Below, in pieces: positions 24,252-32,826 of a stretch of DNA of 47,674 nt (position 1 is the first letter of the stretch; every line of letters begins with the position of its first letter). A program made the translations under genes and the position numbers. This stretch comes from Hominimerdicola alba (GTDB lineage: Bacteria; Bacillota; Clostridia; Oscillospirales; Ruminococcaceae). The stretch covers positions 1-47,674 of the forward strand of contig NZ_FOKQ01000031.1 in NCBI RefSeq assembly GCF_900112155.1, in the 5' to 3' direction. Under the pieces are notes generated by a model. That model worked only from the letters and a program-made list of their open reading frames with translations. It searched no databases and was not told the DNA's origin.

Positions 24252-26633
24252 TTATTTCTCTTGCTCCTTCATTTCAGCGATCTCCTCTTCTGTTTTGATC
24301 TTTGCCTTGGCGGGAGCCTCAGTATCTACCGCTCCTATCAGAGTGTAGGTATGAGCATCAAAATCCACCTCGTAAGTGGCGTATTTGAAGCACTGGATAT
24401 CCGATGACAGCGGATAAACACAGCCGTTATATGTGCCCGTGACTTCCACCGTCTTCTTTCCGCTGCCCTGTACAGGGATAACGAACTCATTCATACCTTT
24501 TATTTCATTGACACTGTCAAAGCCGCCGTAAGGCTCGTCGATATCTCTGGCATCAAATCTGAAACTGCCGCTCAGCCCCTCGGGAAGAGGTATTGTCAGG
24601 GCTACTAACTCTCCCTCACCGCCGTTAGGATCGGTGTACAGGCTCAAATCAGTACCGCCGGAAACACTCATTTCAATACTTGCGCCCTTGCTGACAAGAT
24701 CACCCTCAGGTGACTGAACGTAGTCAGGCAGATAGTATGGCGCATGGTGATCCATAACTGTTCCCTTTGGCTCGTTTGAGAATAAATATTCTATGTTATG
24801 TCCAAGACCTGCTTCTTCAAGGGCAGCGATAGCCTGCTCCTCTGTCATACCGGTGATATTTGGCATACGGACTTCTTCTAAAGGCTTGATTTCGATCGGG
24901 CTTTCCTTATTGACGCTGAATCTGCCTGCCGGAAAAGTCTCACCGTCACGCATCTTTCTTGCGAATACCACAAGACGGTATCCGTCAGCATTTTCATCAT
25001 CAATATTTGTGGAAAGTGTCAGGTATTCGTCATCCGCATTGCAGTCCAGATCACGCATTATAGTGCAGTTGTCCTTTATGCTATTCATCCAGCTGTCAAA
25101 TGTGTGTTTGTTATCAAAATAGCTGTATCCGCTGTAATCAAAGTAATCGCCTGAATTTGTATCGAGAACTGCCACGCCGATGATCGGATACTGCTGAAGT
25201 CCATCTTCCCACGCCGTCGCAAACTTGATAACGGAAGCATTGTTGAGCCTGTTGCCCGTTCCATCATTGTAGTCTATAAGATGTGTGAACATTGAGCCCA
25301 GGTCGCGCCTGCTTTTTCCGTAAAGGATGATATTGTCAGGGCGGCTTTCCTCAGTCACAGGTGCAGCATAGTCTGCAAATATATTGCCTGCTTCATATTC
25401 ATCACCTGACCAGCCATGATCAAGGTAGTATTCATTGTCACTGCCCTGTGTTACGGGGGTGTTTACGTACTGTGTTCCATCAGCGTTTGTGAGACCGGGT
25501 ATGCGGATATATCCGATAACATCACCAAAATTGTAAGCCCATATCCAGTTCATCACCTCTGTATCTTCCTCAAACATACTAATGATCTCATCCAGCCTGT
25601 CTATCCACTTGCGTGCATTTCCGTATACTGCCGAATGCGGCTCTTCTCCGATGAGACCATACGCCTGCACTTCAAGGATATCCGCTTCATCCCATACCCT
25701 TATCTTGTAGCATTTATTATCCTGACAATAGGAAAGACTGCGGTCACAGTCAGCAGATGGTAGGCTTTCTTCACCTGAAAGCAGTGTACCGTTTTTACGG
25801 ATATCAGCAATAAACTCTGTTAATGCCGTTTCAGCTTCTTCATTGTATTCGGCAACAAATGGGCTGCTGCCTTTCTTTTCATATGTCGTGCTACCGCACT
25901 CGGTAGCGGCTTTCAGATCCAGAAGAAGTGTCGGGTCATTATAATCCACACCGTACTGCACTCCGTTAACTTTGATGACAAGGAAAAGGTCTTCATCTGT
26001 TCCCGCCGAATAATCGGAGCCTTTCACAGGATATCTTTCATCACACAGCTCAACGATACGCTCTTCCTCGTCCACATAGTACGCTATTGTGCGCTCGGCA
26101 GGCAGATCTGGTCCGTTCAGAACGGGGCACTCCATTACCTTTTCAACCAGTGCATTTATTGCAGGAACATCTTCTATGCCTTTATCAAATTCTCTGCCAT
26201 TATCGTAGTAGATCGCCAGTGTATCCTTTGACACCTCGTACCCGCCGCCACCGCCAAAGCCGGAAGGCAAGGACGTATTTCCCGAGGATGTGCTGCTGTC
26301 CTGATCTGTTGTCTTGTCTGTGGTAGGCAGCGTTTTCAGCTTATTATCTTTCAGGCTTACCGCCGCTAAACCGATAACGATCGCCGCACAGGCTGCTGCC
26401 GATATCACTGCTATGGGAAAACGCTTTTTGATCTTTGCTGTATCATTAATATTGTATGCATTCATTTTTATGGGCTCCTTATTTATCTCTGTATTATCCG
26501 CTGTTGTCATTTCGATCCCGAAGGTCTTTTTACCCGCTTCAAGCTCTTTCGCACGCTCCATCACGCGGCGTTTCAGCTCAGAGGACGGTTCTAGCCTTTT
26601 TTTAATGGATAAGATATTCTCTTTCTCTTTCAT
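24252..26633 (-). CDS. Anti-sigma-like membrane protein with a catalytically dead sortase B domain and PASTA
   Basis: 793 residues. About 70 cytoplasmic residues are followed by one membrane segment (about 72-94, FPIAVISAAACAAIVIGLAA), then a Ser/Thr/Gly linker. Residues about 355-560 read like class B sortase (GDVIGYIRIPGLTNADG, YYLDHGW, NIILYGKSRRDLGSMFTHLI, LTLSTN, YRLVVFARK). The catalytic His of YGH is Lys440 and the catalytic Cys of TLSTC is Asn543; only the Arg (R553) remains. A PASTA-like domain follows (MPNITGMTEEQAIAALEEAG). The gene overlaps the sigma factor gene by 32 nt, so it is probably its membrane partner, sensing cell-wall material through the dead sortase and PASTA domains. 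This role is inferred. Confidence 0.8.
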   Translation of the reverse strand: MKEKENILSIKKRLEPSSELKRRVMERAKELEAGKKTFGIEMTTADNTEINKEPIKMNAYNINDTAKIKKRFPIAVISAAACAAIVIGLAAVSLKDNKLKTLPTTDKTTDQDSSTSSGNTSLPSGFGGGGGYEVSKDTLAIYYDNGREFDKGIEDVPAINALVEKVMECPVLNGPDLPAERTIAYYVDEEERIVELCDERYPVKGSDYSAGTDEDLFLVIKVNGVQYGVDYNDPTLLLDLKAATECGSTTYEKKGSSPFVAEYNEEAETALTEFIADIRKNGTLLSGEESLPSADCDRSLSYCQDNKCYKIRVWDEADILEVQAYGLIGEEPHSAVYGNARKWIDRLDEIISMFEEDTEVMNWIWAYNFGDVIGYIRIPGLTNADGTQYVNTPVTQGSDNEYYLDHGWSGDEYEAGNIFADYAAPVTEESRPDNIILYGKSRRDLGSMFTHLIDYNDGTGNRLNNASVIKFATAWEDGLQQYPIIGVAVLDTNSGDYFDYSGYSYFDNKHTFDSWMNSIKDNCTIMRDLDCNADDEYLTLSTNIDDENADGYRLVVFARKMRDGETFPAGRFSVNKESPIEIKPLEEVRMPNITGMTEEQAIAALEEAGLGHNIEYLFSNEPKGTVMDHHAPYYLPDYVQSPEGDLVSKGASIEMSVSGGTDLSLYTDPNGGEGELVALTIPLPEGLSGSFRFDARDIDEPYGGFDSVNEIKGMNEFVIPVQGSGKKTVEVTGTYNGCVYPLSSDIQCFKYATYEVDFDAHTYTLIGAVDTEAPAKAKIKTEEEIAEMKEQEK

Positions 26634-27144
26634 GAGCTTCCGCCTCCGTTTCTGTTTCGTTCTTTACACTCTCAAGTTCGAGCTTAAGTTTTTCTCTCGC
26701 TCGCTTCAGCCGCATTTTCACTGCGCCTTCGCTCAGCTTCATTACTTTTGCGATCTCCAATAGCGGTATCTCCTCAAAGTAATGCAGATACAGCGGAAGA
26801 CGGTACTTTTCTTTCAGCATGCACAATGCCTGCCATAGTTCGCTTTCGCCATCTCTGTCTTCTGGTGACATCAATGTATCCGCATCGAATTCCTCACCAT
26901 CTCTGAATTTGAACCACGGAGATCGGTTAGCTGACCGACACAGGTTGATCGCAGTGCGTATCAGCCAGGAACGTCTTGCGCCTTCGTCCTCGAAATGCAG
27001 CTCCTTGGTATAGTATAGCAGGAAAATCTCCTGAAAGATGTCATCGCGCTCTGATGGAGAGCCGAGCATCGAGGCTATGAGACCGTTGATCGTTCTTCCG
27101 TATTTATCCATTACGTATTCAAGATCTTTTTGTTCATCGGTCAT
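26602..27144 (-). CDS. ECF-type RNA polymerase sigma factor
   Basis: 180 residues from the ATG at 27144 (a GTG at 27153 is also possible). Region 2 is visible as ERDDIFQEIFLLYYTK and SWLIRTAINLCRSANR. Region 4 is visible as ALCMLKEKYRLPLYLHYFEE, then IPLLEIAKVMKLSEGAVKMR and LKRAREKL. This is the size and layout of extracytoplasmic-function sigma factors. The downstream gene starts inside its last codons, so the two are translationally coupled. The regulon is not visible, but surface or wall functions are a reasonable guess given the partner's domains. Confidence 0.9.
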   Translation of the reverse strand: MTDEQKDLEYVMDKYGRTINGLIASMLGSPSERDDIFQEIFLLYYTKELHFEDEGARRSWLIRTAINLCRSANRSPWFKFRDGEEFDADTLMSPEDRDGESELWQALCMLKEKYRLPLYLHYFEEIPLLEIAKVMKLSEGAVKMRLKRAREKLKLELESVKNETETEAEAHEREREYLIH

Positions 27145-27350
27145 CTGCCTCACCGCCTTTCACTGTTGTTATTGAATGCATTCATATACTAATGCTGATT
27201 TTAGCACAGAAGTAACGCTTTTTTAAAGAAGAAGTTTTTCGCTTTGTATCATTGCACAAATTACCGGTGCTTGTCATGTGCCCGATCGGTGTTTATTCAC
27301 AATCCTCTCATTCAAATAATACAGAATACAGAAAAACAGACACACAAAAA

Positions 27351-27384
27351 AAGTCGAGTCCATTACAAAACAGGAACTCGGCTT
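27351..27384 (-). terminator. Terminator of the BspA deletion relic
   Basis: Stem AAGCCGAGT / ACTCGACTT on the minus strand (imperfect), followed by TTTTTTT. Confidence 0.65.
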
Positions 27385-27409
27385 TATATATTGTATCGAT
27401 CTCATCCCG

Positions 27410-27499
27410 TCACTTTACGGTAACAGGTGCACCATAGCTGACAGTTCCTGCAACCATACAAAGTGACATTACTACTGCTAAAACTCTTTTTATCTTCAT
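27410..27499 (-). pseudogene. Internally deleted BspA-like gene: signal peptide joined to the last four codons
   Basis: 29-residue frame from ATG 27499 (GGGAGG 8 nt upstream; an ATG at 27505 is also in frame). MKIKRVLAVVMSLCMVAGTV-SYGAP matches the signal peptides of the genes at 374 and 11572, and the final VTVK plus stop matches the end of their tails. Repeats, linker and CBM37-like module are gone, yet promoter, ribosome-binding site and a terminator remain, so a short secreted or membrane-inserted peptide could still be made. Most likely a deletion product without function. Confidence 0.8.
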
Positions 27500-27558
27500 A
27501 TTCATGTCCTCCCGAATTCCAGTACCGAAAATGGCACTATATCAATATTTCCCAAAAT

Positions 27559-27587
27559 ATGATATCACAGATAATTATTCATGTCAA
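27559..27587 (-). promoter_or_regulatory. Intact promoter of the BspA deletion relic
   Basis: TTGACA (27587-27582), 17 nt, TATCAT (27564-27559) on the minus strand. Same architecture as at 3216 and 13244. Confidence 0.75.
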
Positions 27588-27874
27588 CGATTTTGATATA
27601 TCTTCCTGATCATTCGTTGCTTATCTATAATTGAATATGATAATAATGCATGTTTTAGACAAATCATTCTTTGGGGCATCCGCAGTCAGATCTTTTAGAA
27701 ACGTTATCAGTCCGTTTTCTTTTTGGCGTATTCTTTTACGTTCAATTATGTGAAATAACTGTGACATATGTGATAACAAGCCAAAAATCAAATCAAAAAG
27801 CTGTTAAACAACTTGATTTTTATAATATAGTATGATAAACTCTGTACACCAAAACCTTTCAGGAGGACTACATA

Positions 27875-29248
27875 ATGAAAAAGATCATAATATCAGCTTT
27901 AGCTATCATCATGGCATTTTCAGCAGCAGGCTGCGGAAGCACTGAAAAGAACGGCGGAACAAACAGTAAAGCATCTGCCGTGAACACTAATGAAACAAAT
28001 GATACTACAGATAAAGAAAGCACGTCCGATACAGATATAACCGAGGCTGTGGCATCGACAAAGGAGGCTGTAAAGATAGGAAATGTTCGTATAGTACCCG
28101 CAGGTATGGAGATGCACGGCGATATCAAAAACAAGAGCTTCGTCCGAGCGGGTCAGCTTATATATAACGAGGTCTGTGATCTTGCAGCCGATGATATCGA
28201 CAGCTACGCAAAACATATAAATTTCTCAGGCTACTTCGGCACGGGAATACTGGAAGCTTATTACCGCACGGAAAAGGAAGAGGAGGATAAGTTCGACAGT
28301 ATATTGTACCGCTTCAATCCATTTAAGTATGTGATGAACGACTATAATGAATTATGCAAAACTGTTGAAGATCTGACAGAAGAACAGCAGGCAGAATTAG
28401 AGAGATTATTTGCTGATGTATCCGATGATGACGAATTCAATAATGAGCTCGCTATGCGGTATATAAACTATTTCATTGGTATTACCGATGACAGCTTTGT
28501 GGCAGAAAAGCTGAAAACCAATGGTCTCCCGTTATTCAAAGACGGTGCCGAGAACTTCACGCCCTCAGATGAAGATACGATATTCGTTATACCTAATAAC
28601 TGCGAACACTACAACGATACCGATATAATGGGGCTATATGTTATAATACATACTCAAAGCGGAGATATTGGTCTTCAAGGATATGCCTGGGTAACAGATG
28701 ATGACGAAGGTGCGTACATCGCTTATGATATCGACAAAGCAGATGATATCGGTGACGAAGATGAGTTTATAGAGACCTATATGACAAAACAGGCAGATGC
28801 ACAGGTCGAAGAGTGGAAAGACCGCGCACCGAATAATATATATGAGCTGTATTTCTCATCACACGTCTGTGACGCTATCAAAGAAGAGGGCGGAGATGTT
28901 AATTACTCCCTCAATAATCCCGATGAGAATGTGGAGAAGATAGTAAAAAGAGACTTTCCGCAGGCAACATCTCCCGAAGGCATTACCGCAAACAGCGACA
29001 GCACGGCAGTTGGTGACAAGTATATCATCGATATGCTGAAAGAGCATAGTCTTGAAGGTACGCTTATCATAGGTTTCAAAAGTGATATAAAAGAATTTCT
29101 ACACAGGAACGATGAATTCGTCCAGTACCTTGACGAGGACGGCATTATACATCAGTCAGCCATGATGGGTTCAGGCAAATTTGAAAACGGCAAGGACGGC
29201 GCAGAGTTCGGAAAGTACATTGATAAAAAATCTTCCGCAGAAGAATAA
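27875..29248 (+). CDS. Secreted lipoprotein of unknown function
   Basis: 457 residues; AGGAGG lies 9 nt before the ATG. The N-terminus MKKIIISALAIIMAFSAAGC is a lipoprotein signal with Cys20 as the lipidated residue, followed by a Ser/Thr/Asn-rich linker of about 40 residues. The mature part is acidic with many Asp-Asp pairs (VSDDDEFNNEL, VTDDDEGAYIAYDIDKADD) and has no recognisable catalytic motif. I do not recognise the family. It is transcribed alone, away from the relic upstream. It sits on the outer face of the membrane. Confidence 0.75.
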   Translation: MKKIIISALAIIMAFSAAGCGSTEKNGGTNSKASAVNTNETNDTTDKESTSDTDITEAVASTKEAVKIGNVRIVPAGMEMHGDIKNKSFVRAGQLIYNEVCDLAADDIDSYAKHINFSGYFGTGILEAYYRTEKEEEDKFDSILYRFNPFKYVMNDYNELCKTVEDLTEEQQAELERLFADVSDDDEFNNELAMRYINYFIGITDDSFVAEKLKTNGLPLFKDGAENFTPSDEDTIFVIPNNCEHYNDTDIMGLYVIIHTQSGDIGLQGYAWVTDDDEGAYIAYDIDKADDIGDEDEFIETYMTKQADAQVEEWKDRAPNNIYELYFSSHVCDAIKEEGGDVNYSLNNPDENVEKIVKRDFPQATSPEGITANSDSTAVGDKYIIDMLKEHSLEGTLIIGFKSDIKEFLHRNDEFVQYLDEDGIIHQSAMMGSGKFENGKDGAEFGKYIDKKSSAEE

Positions 29249-29367
29249 GATAATAAAGGGAGCTGGTTTGGCTGCGGTTAGGTTCATTTGTATTATTCCG
29301 CGAATGTCCTAAACCTCTGAAGCATTTCTGTATAACCTTATCCCACCCCACACGGGCGGATACATGA

Positions 29368-29398
29368 AGCCGTGCAAGTCATAACGACCTGCACGGCT
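29368..29398 (+). terminator. Terminator of the lipoprotein gene
   Basis: Stem AGCCGTGCAAGTC / GACCTGCACGGCT with one mismatch, then GATTTTAT. The rest of 29249-29556 shows no gene. Confidence 0.75.
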
Positions 29399-29556
29399 GA
29401 TTTTATATAATAGTTAGCGATCTGAGTTTTTTTCAAAATGCAGTTGTATCATCACCATATCAGCAGTGAAACCATCTCTTTTGAAATAAGTGGGCAAAAG
29501 CGCAGTTTTGATTGGTCGATATGCAAAAAGTTTACAAACAAATTCGCAGAAATATG

Positions 29557-29585
29557 TAGACAAAAACGAAATAATATGTTATAAT
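29557..29585 (+). promoter_or_regulatory. Promoter of the GH9 cellulase gene
   Basis: TAGACA (29557-29562), 17 nt, TATAAT (29580-29585). The leader is about 85 nt long. Confidence 0.75.
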
Positions 29586-29677
29586 ATTTTCATATTGGAT
29601 AATGATCTTGCATGGGTGGCAGGATCGGTTCTATTGTCCGTATATGTTTAAAACTTATGGAATAGGAGTGTTTAGAG

Positions 29678-31528
29678 ATGAAAAATCAAAAGAAAAAGAT
29701 CTCAAAGATCGCCGCATTCACAACTGCACTGTTATCAGCAGGCACGATGATGACATCTGTTATCCCGTCTGCAACAGTTACAGCGTCTGCATATGGCGAG
29801 GACGCAAATTATGCAGAGGCACTTGCATTATCGCTGTATTTCTATGATTCCAACCAGTGTGGTACAGGGGTGGACGATAACCCGCTGGCATGGAGAGGCA
29901 ACTGCCATGTTAGCGATGCACAGGCAAGCCTTTCAAACGCAGTAAACCTCGGGGGTGCACGCAATATTGTTGACCCTGACGGAGACGGCAAGGTAGATGT
30001 ATCAGGCGGTTATCACGATGCAGGCGACCATATCAAGTTCAATCTGACCATCGGCTTCGGTATGAACAGCCTGGCACTTTCCGATTATCTCAATCCAGGC
30101 GCTTATGAGAAAGCTGGCTGCCGCGACCATCTGCTGTACATTCTGAAGAATGGCGCAGATTACATGATGAAGACAACATTCCTGGATAACAGCGGCGACG
30201 TAGGCGCTGTATGCTATATGGTATCCAACGAGGGCGACCACAGCTACTGGGGTTCTCCCGAAAAGCAGAACGGCGACCGTCCTACTTACTGGCTGACAAC
30301 TTCCAGCAATAACTCTGCTATAGTACTGGAAATGGCAAGCGCACTTGCAGGTACTGCTGTTGCTTTCAAGGATACTGACGCTTCCTACGCTGCACAGTGT
30401 ACAAAGTACGCTAAGGCTCTGTACAAGTTCGGCACACAGCACTCAGGCAACTATATGGAAGGTATGGGTTCCATGTATGCCACCAATTCACAGTATCAGG
30501 ACGAGCAGGCAATGGCTGAAGGCTGGCTGTATGTTCTTGGTGAGGGCTCAATGCCTTCCTTCAAGCCTACAGGCAACGGCTGCTACAATAATCAGTACTA
30601 CGATTATTATCTGTACAGCTGGGACAAGGTTTGGTCAGGTTATGCTGCACTGATGTACAAAAAAACAGGCGATGAAGCATACGCTAAAGAGCTTCAGTTT
30701 GAAGTAAATAACATGGGCGGTCTGAGAGAAGGCACTTACAATTCCTGCAAGCAGGAGTGGGGCTGCACACGTTACAACTGTGCTGTTCAGATGGAAGCAC
30801 TTGCTTCTATCGACGGCGATAAGAATTCTGATCTTGCAAAGGGTGCTAAGTATCAGATGAACTATATCCTTGGAAACAACCCTCAGAACAAGAGCTTCCT
30901 GACAGGTTTCGGCAACTCCTGGTCTTCCAAAGTACACCACAGAGCTGCAAACCCCGGCAACGGTGATGCTTCTTCCAACCCTGATGCAAAGTATGTAAAC
31001 TACGGCTATCTCATCGGCGGACCTGATTCTTCAGGTACATTCAACGAAGTTACCGACAGCTACCGCTGGACAGAAGGTGCCCTTGACTACAACGGCTGCT
31101 TCGCTCTGGCTTGTGCAGCACTTGTAAATCTGAGCGACTGCACCAGCGACGGCGCATCCAGAATAGTAAACAGTGCTTCCGAGTTCAAGAAGAACTATTC
31201 TTTCGGAATCAACTCCAATAATAACCACGGTAATGATGATCCCGAGGTATATCCTGAGATCACAAGTGTAAATTACAACCAGAGATATCACCAAATCCAG
31301 TTCATCTGGTCACCTGTACAGGGCGCTACCAACTACGGCATCGCTGTTTATCTGGCAGGCAAGTGGAGAGTTCAGACTTCTTCTATCCCCGCTTCTTCAA
31401 GAAGCTATGTAACACCCAAGAACCTGACTCCAGGCATGACTTACAGAGTAGCTATTGCCGCTAAGGTAAACGGTCAGTGGACATCTACAGCATCTATCAA
31501 GCACGCTGTAACAGTTACTGTTAAGTAA
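29678..31528 (+). CDS. Secreted GH9 endoglucanase/cellulase with a C-terminal CBM37-like module
   Basis: 616 residues. A signal peptide (to about residue 38, VTASAYG) is followed by the GH9 catalytic domain (about 40-475). It shows NYAEALALSLYFYDSNQCGT, GGYHDAGDHIKF with the catalytic-base Asp pair, HHRAANPG, and the catalytic acid Glu in TDSYRWTEGALDYNG. No CBM3c or Ig-like module is visible between domain and linker. The last 90 residues (YHQIQFIWSPVQGATNYGIA ... AGKWRVQT ... NLTPGMTYRVAIAAKVNG) form the CBM37-like module shared with the surface proteins in this window. It hydrolyses beta-1,4-glucan outside the cell while the tail binds polysaccharide or the cell surface. It is a single-gene unit with its own promoter and terminator. 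Confidence 0.93.
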   Translation: MKNQKKKISKIAAFTTALLSAGTMMTSVIPSATVTASAYGEDANYAEALALSLYFYDSNQCGTGVDDNPLAWRGNCHVSDAQASLSNAVNLGGARNIVDPDGDGKVDVSGGYHDAGDHIKFNLTIGFGMNSLALSDYLNPGAYEKAGCRDHLLYILKNGADYMMKTTFLDNSGDVGAVCYMVSNEGDHSYWGSPEKQNGDRPTYWLTTSSNNSAIVLEMASALAGTAVAFKDTDASYAAQCTKYAKALYKFGTQHSGNYMEGMGSMYATNSQYQDEQAMAEGWLYVLGEGSMPSFKPTGNGCYNNQYYDYYLYSWDKVWSGYAALMYKKTGDEAYAKELQFEVNNMGGLREGTYNSCKQEWGCTRYNCAVQMEALASIDGDKNSDLAKGAKYQMNYILGNNPQNKSFLTGFGNSWSSKVHHRAANPGNGDASSNPDAKYVNYGYLIGGPDSSGTFNEVTDSYRWTEGALDYNGCFALACAALVNLSDCTSDGASRIVNSASEFKKNYSFGINSNNNHGNDDPEVYPEITSVNYNQRYHQIQFIWSPVQGATNYGIAVYLAGKWRVQTSSIPASSRSYVTPKNLTPGMTYRVAIAAKVNGQWTSTASIKHAVTVTVK

Positions 31529-31557
31529 TTACAAGCAAAAACCTATCGCGACAGATC

Positions 31558-31593
31558 AGCCCCGAGTCATCTTTTGGAAGATGGCTCGGGGCT
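31558..31593 (+). terminator. Terminator of the GH9 gene
   Basis: 16-bp stem AGCCCCGAGTCATCTT / AAGATGGCTCGGGGCT with one mismatch, followed by TGCTTTAT. Confidence 0.85.
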
Positions 31594-31639
31594 TGCTTTA
31601 TCATTGAGATCCTTGTTACAGCTCCCCTGCTGTGACCTC

Positions 31640-31668
31640 TTGACATTTCCCAAGACCTGCTGTATACT
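31640..31668 (+). promoter_or_regulatory. Consensus-like promoter of the flavodoxin-family gene
   Basis: TTGACA, 17 nt, TATACT. Confidence 0.85.
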
Positions 31669-31728
31669 ATAAATACCGCAGACAGAAAGATCTGCACAAC
31701 CGGAAAACTACTAATAAAGGAGTAAACT

Positions 31729-32673
31729 ATGGCTTTTAAAGTAATGGGCGTAACTGCCGGACGCAAGGACAGCAACTGCGAGATCCTTACCAAGGAAGCA
31801 CTGCTCGTCTGTCAGGAGCAGGGTGCCGAAGTTTCAATGATCAACCTCAAGGACTACGATCTGCTGGACTGCACAGGCTGTACCGCCTGCACAATGGGTA
31901 TGTCGATGGGCAAGCATACAGGCTGTTCCCTTGATAACAAGGACGACAAGAAGAAGATCATGGAAGTTCTGCTGGATCAGGACGCTGTTATCTTCTCGGC
32001 ACCGACCTATGCACTGATGCCGTCCTCACTGTTCCTGAAATTTATGCACCGCAATCTCGCTTACGAAACTGCATTCCTCACCAAGATAGGTGCTATCAAG
32101 CCCCGTGACCGTATCGGCGCACTGATAGCAGTGGGCGGTTCCACTCGTTCATGGCAGTCCATGGCTCTGGAGTGTATGCAGGCTTCTACTTTCTCCAACA
32201 GCTTCAAGATCGTGGATATGTACATGGCTACAATGGTGCCCGCACCCGCACAGGTTCTTCTGCACGAGGAAAAGCTTGCCCGCGCAAGAGAGATCGGTGC
32301 CAACATCATGAAGTCACTGAACACCCCCGCCGCAGAGCGTGAGTGGCTGGGCGAGCCTGATGCAGGCTGGTGCCCCAACTGCCACAGCAACTGTCTGTGT
32401 CTGGGTGAACCCCAGTGGAGAGGTCTCCAGTATCCTATCGAGTGCGCAGTATGCGGCGCAGGCGGCGATCTGGTCAAGACCGATGACGGCAAGTGGAAGT
32501 TCGTTATCGCAGCAAATGGTCTGGAGCGTGACCGTACCTCCGAAGAAGGACGCGGCGTTCACTGCGACGAGATCGCAGATACTCAGGGCGGATTCTTCAT
32601 GGATCCCCAGAAGCGTGCTACCGTTGCTGAAAAGCTGGAAAAATACAAGAAGATACAGTTCCCCGGTATCTGA
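31729..32673 (+). CDS. Flavodoxin-like NAD(P)H:FMN reductase family protein with a C-terminal Cys-rich domain
   Basis: 314 residues. The N-terminal 190 residues have the flavodoxin-like reductase pattern: GVTAGRKDSNCEILTKEAL phosphate loop, DCTGCTACTMGM, QDAVIFSAPTYALMPSSL and IAVGGSTRSWQS. The C-terminal part has WCPNCHSNCLCLGEP and YPIECAVCGAGG, a likely zinc-ribbon or metal site. Such proteins reduce flavin or quinone-like substrates in the cytoplasm of anaerobes; the true substrate is not evident. It has a very strong promoter and is transcribed alone. Confidence 0.85.
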   Translation: MAFKVMGVTAGRKDSNCEILTKEALLVCQEQGAEVSMINLKDYDLLDCTGCTACTMGMSMGKHTGCSLDNKDDKKKIMEVLLDQDAVIFSAPTYALMPSSLFLKFMHRNLAYETAFLTKIGAIKPRDRIGALIAVGGSTRSWQSMALECMQASTFSNSFKIVDMYMATMVPAPAQVLLHEEKLARAREIGANIMKSLNTPAAEREWLGEPDAGWCPNCHSNCLCLGEPQWRGLQYPIECAVCGAGGDLVKTDDGKWKFVIAANGLERDRTSEEGRGVHCDEIADTQGGFFMDPQKRATVAEKLEKYKKIQFPGI

Positions 32674-32686
32674 CCGAGGAATATCG

Positions 32687-32723
32687 GAAACGCCCTGTAC
32701 GACAGATACGTACAGGGCGTTTC
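32687..32723 (+). terminator. Hairpin after the flavodoxin-family gene
   Basis: 15-bp perfect stem GAAACGCCCTGTACG / CGTACAGGGCGTTTC; the T run is 14 nt further on. Confidence 0.6.
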
Positions 32724-32756
32724 AGTATGCAGTCTTTTTTCCATTTTAAAGAAGCT

Positions 32757-32801
32757 AAACCTCCGAAGCGGTGATTTTCTGTCACACGGTTTCGGAGGTT
32801 T
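32757..32801. terminator. Terminator between convergent genes, serving the ABC permease
   Basis: Outer stem AAACCTCCGAA / TTCGGAGGTTT, followed by TATTG on the plus side and AGCTTCTTTAAAATGG on the minus side. Confidence 0.65.
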
Positions 32802-32826
32802 ATTGTATATGAGGTATCGGATCTGC

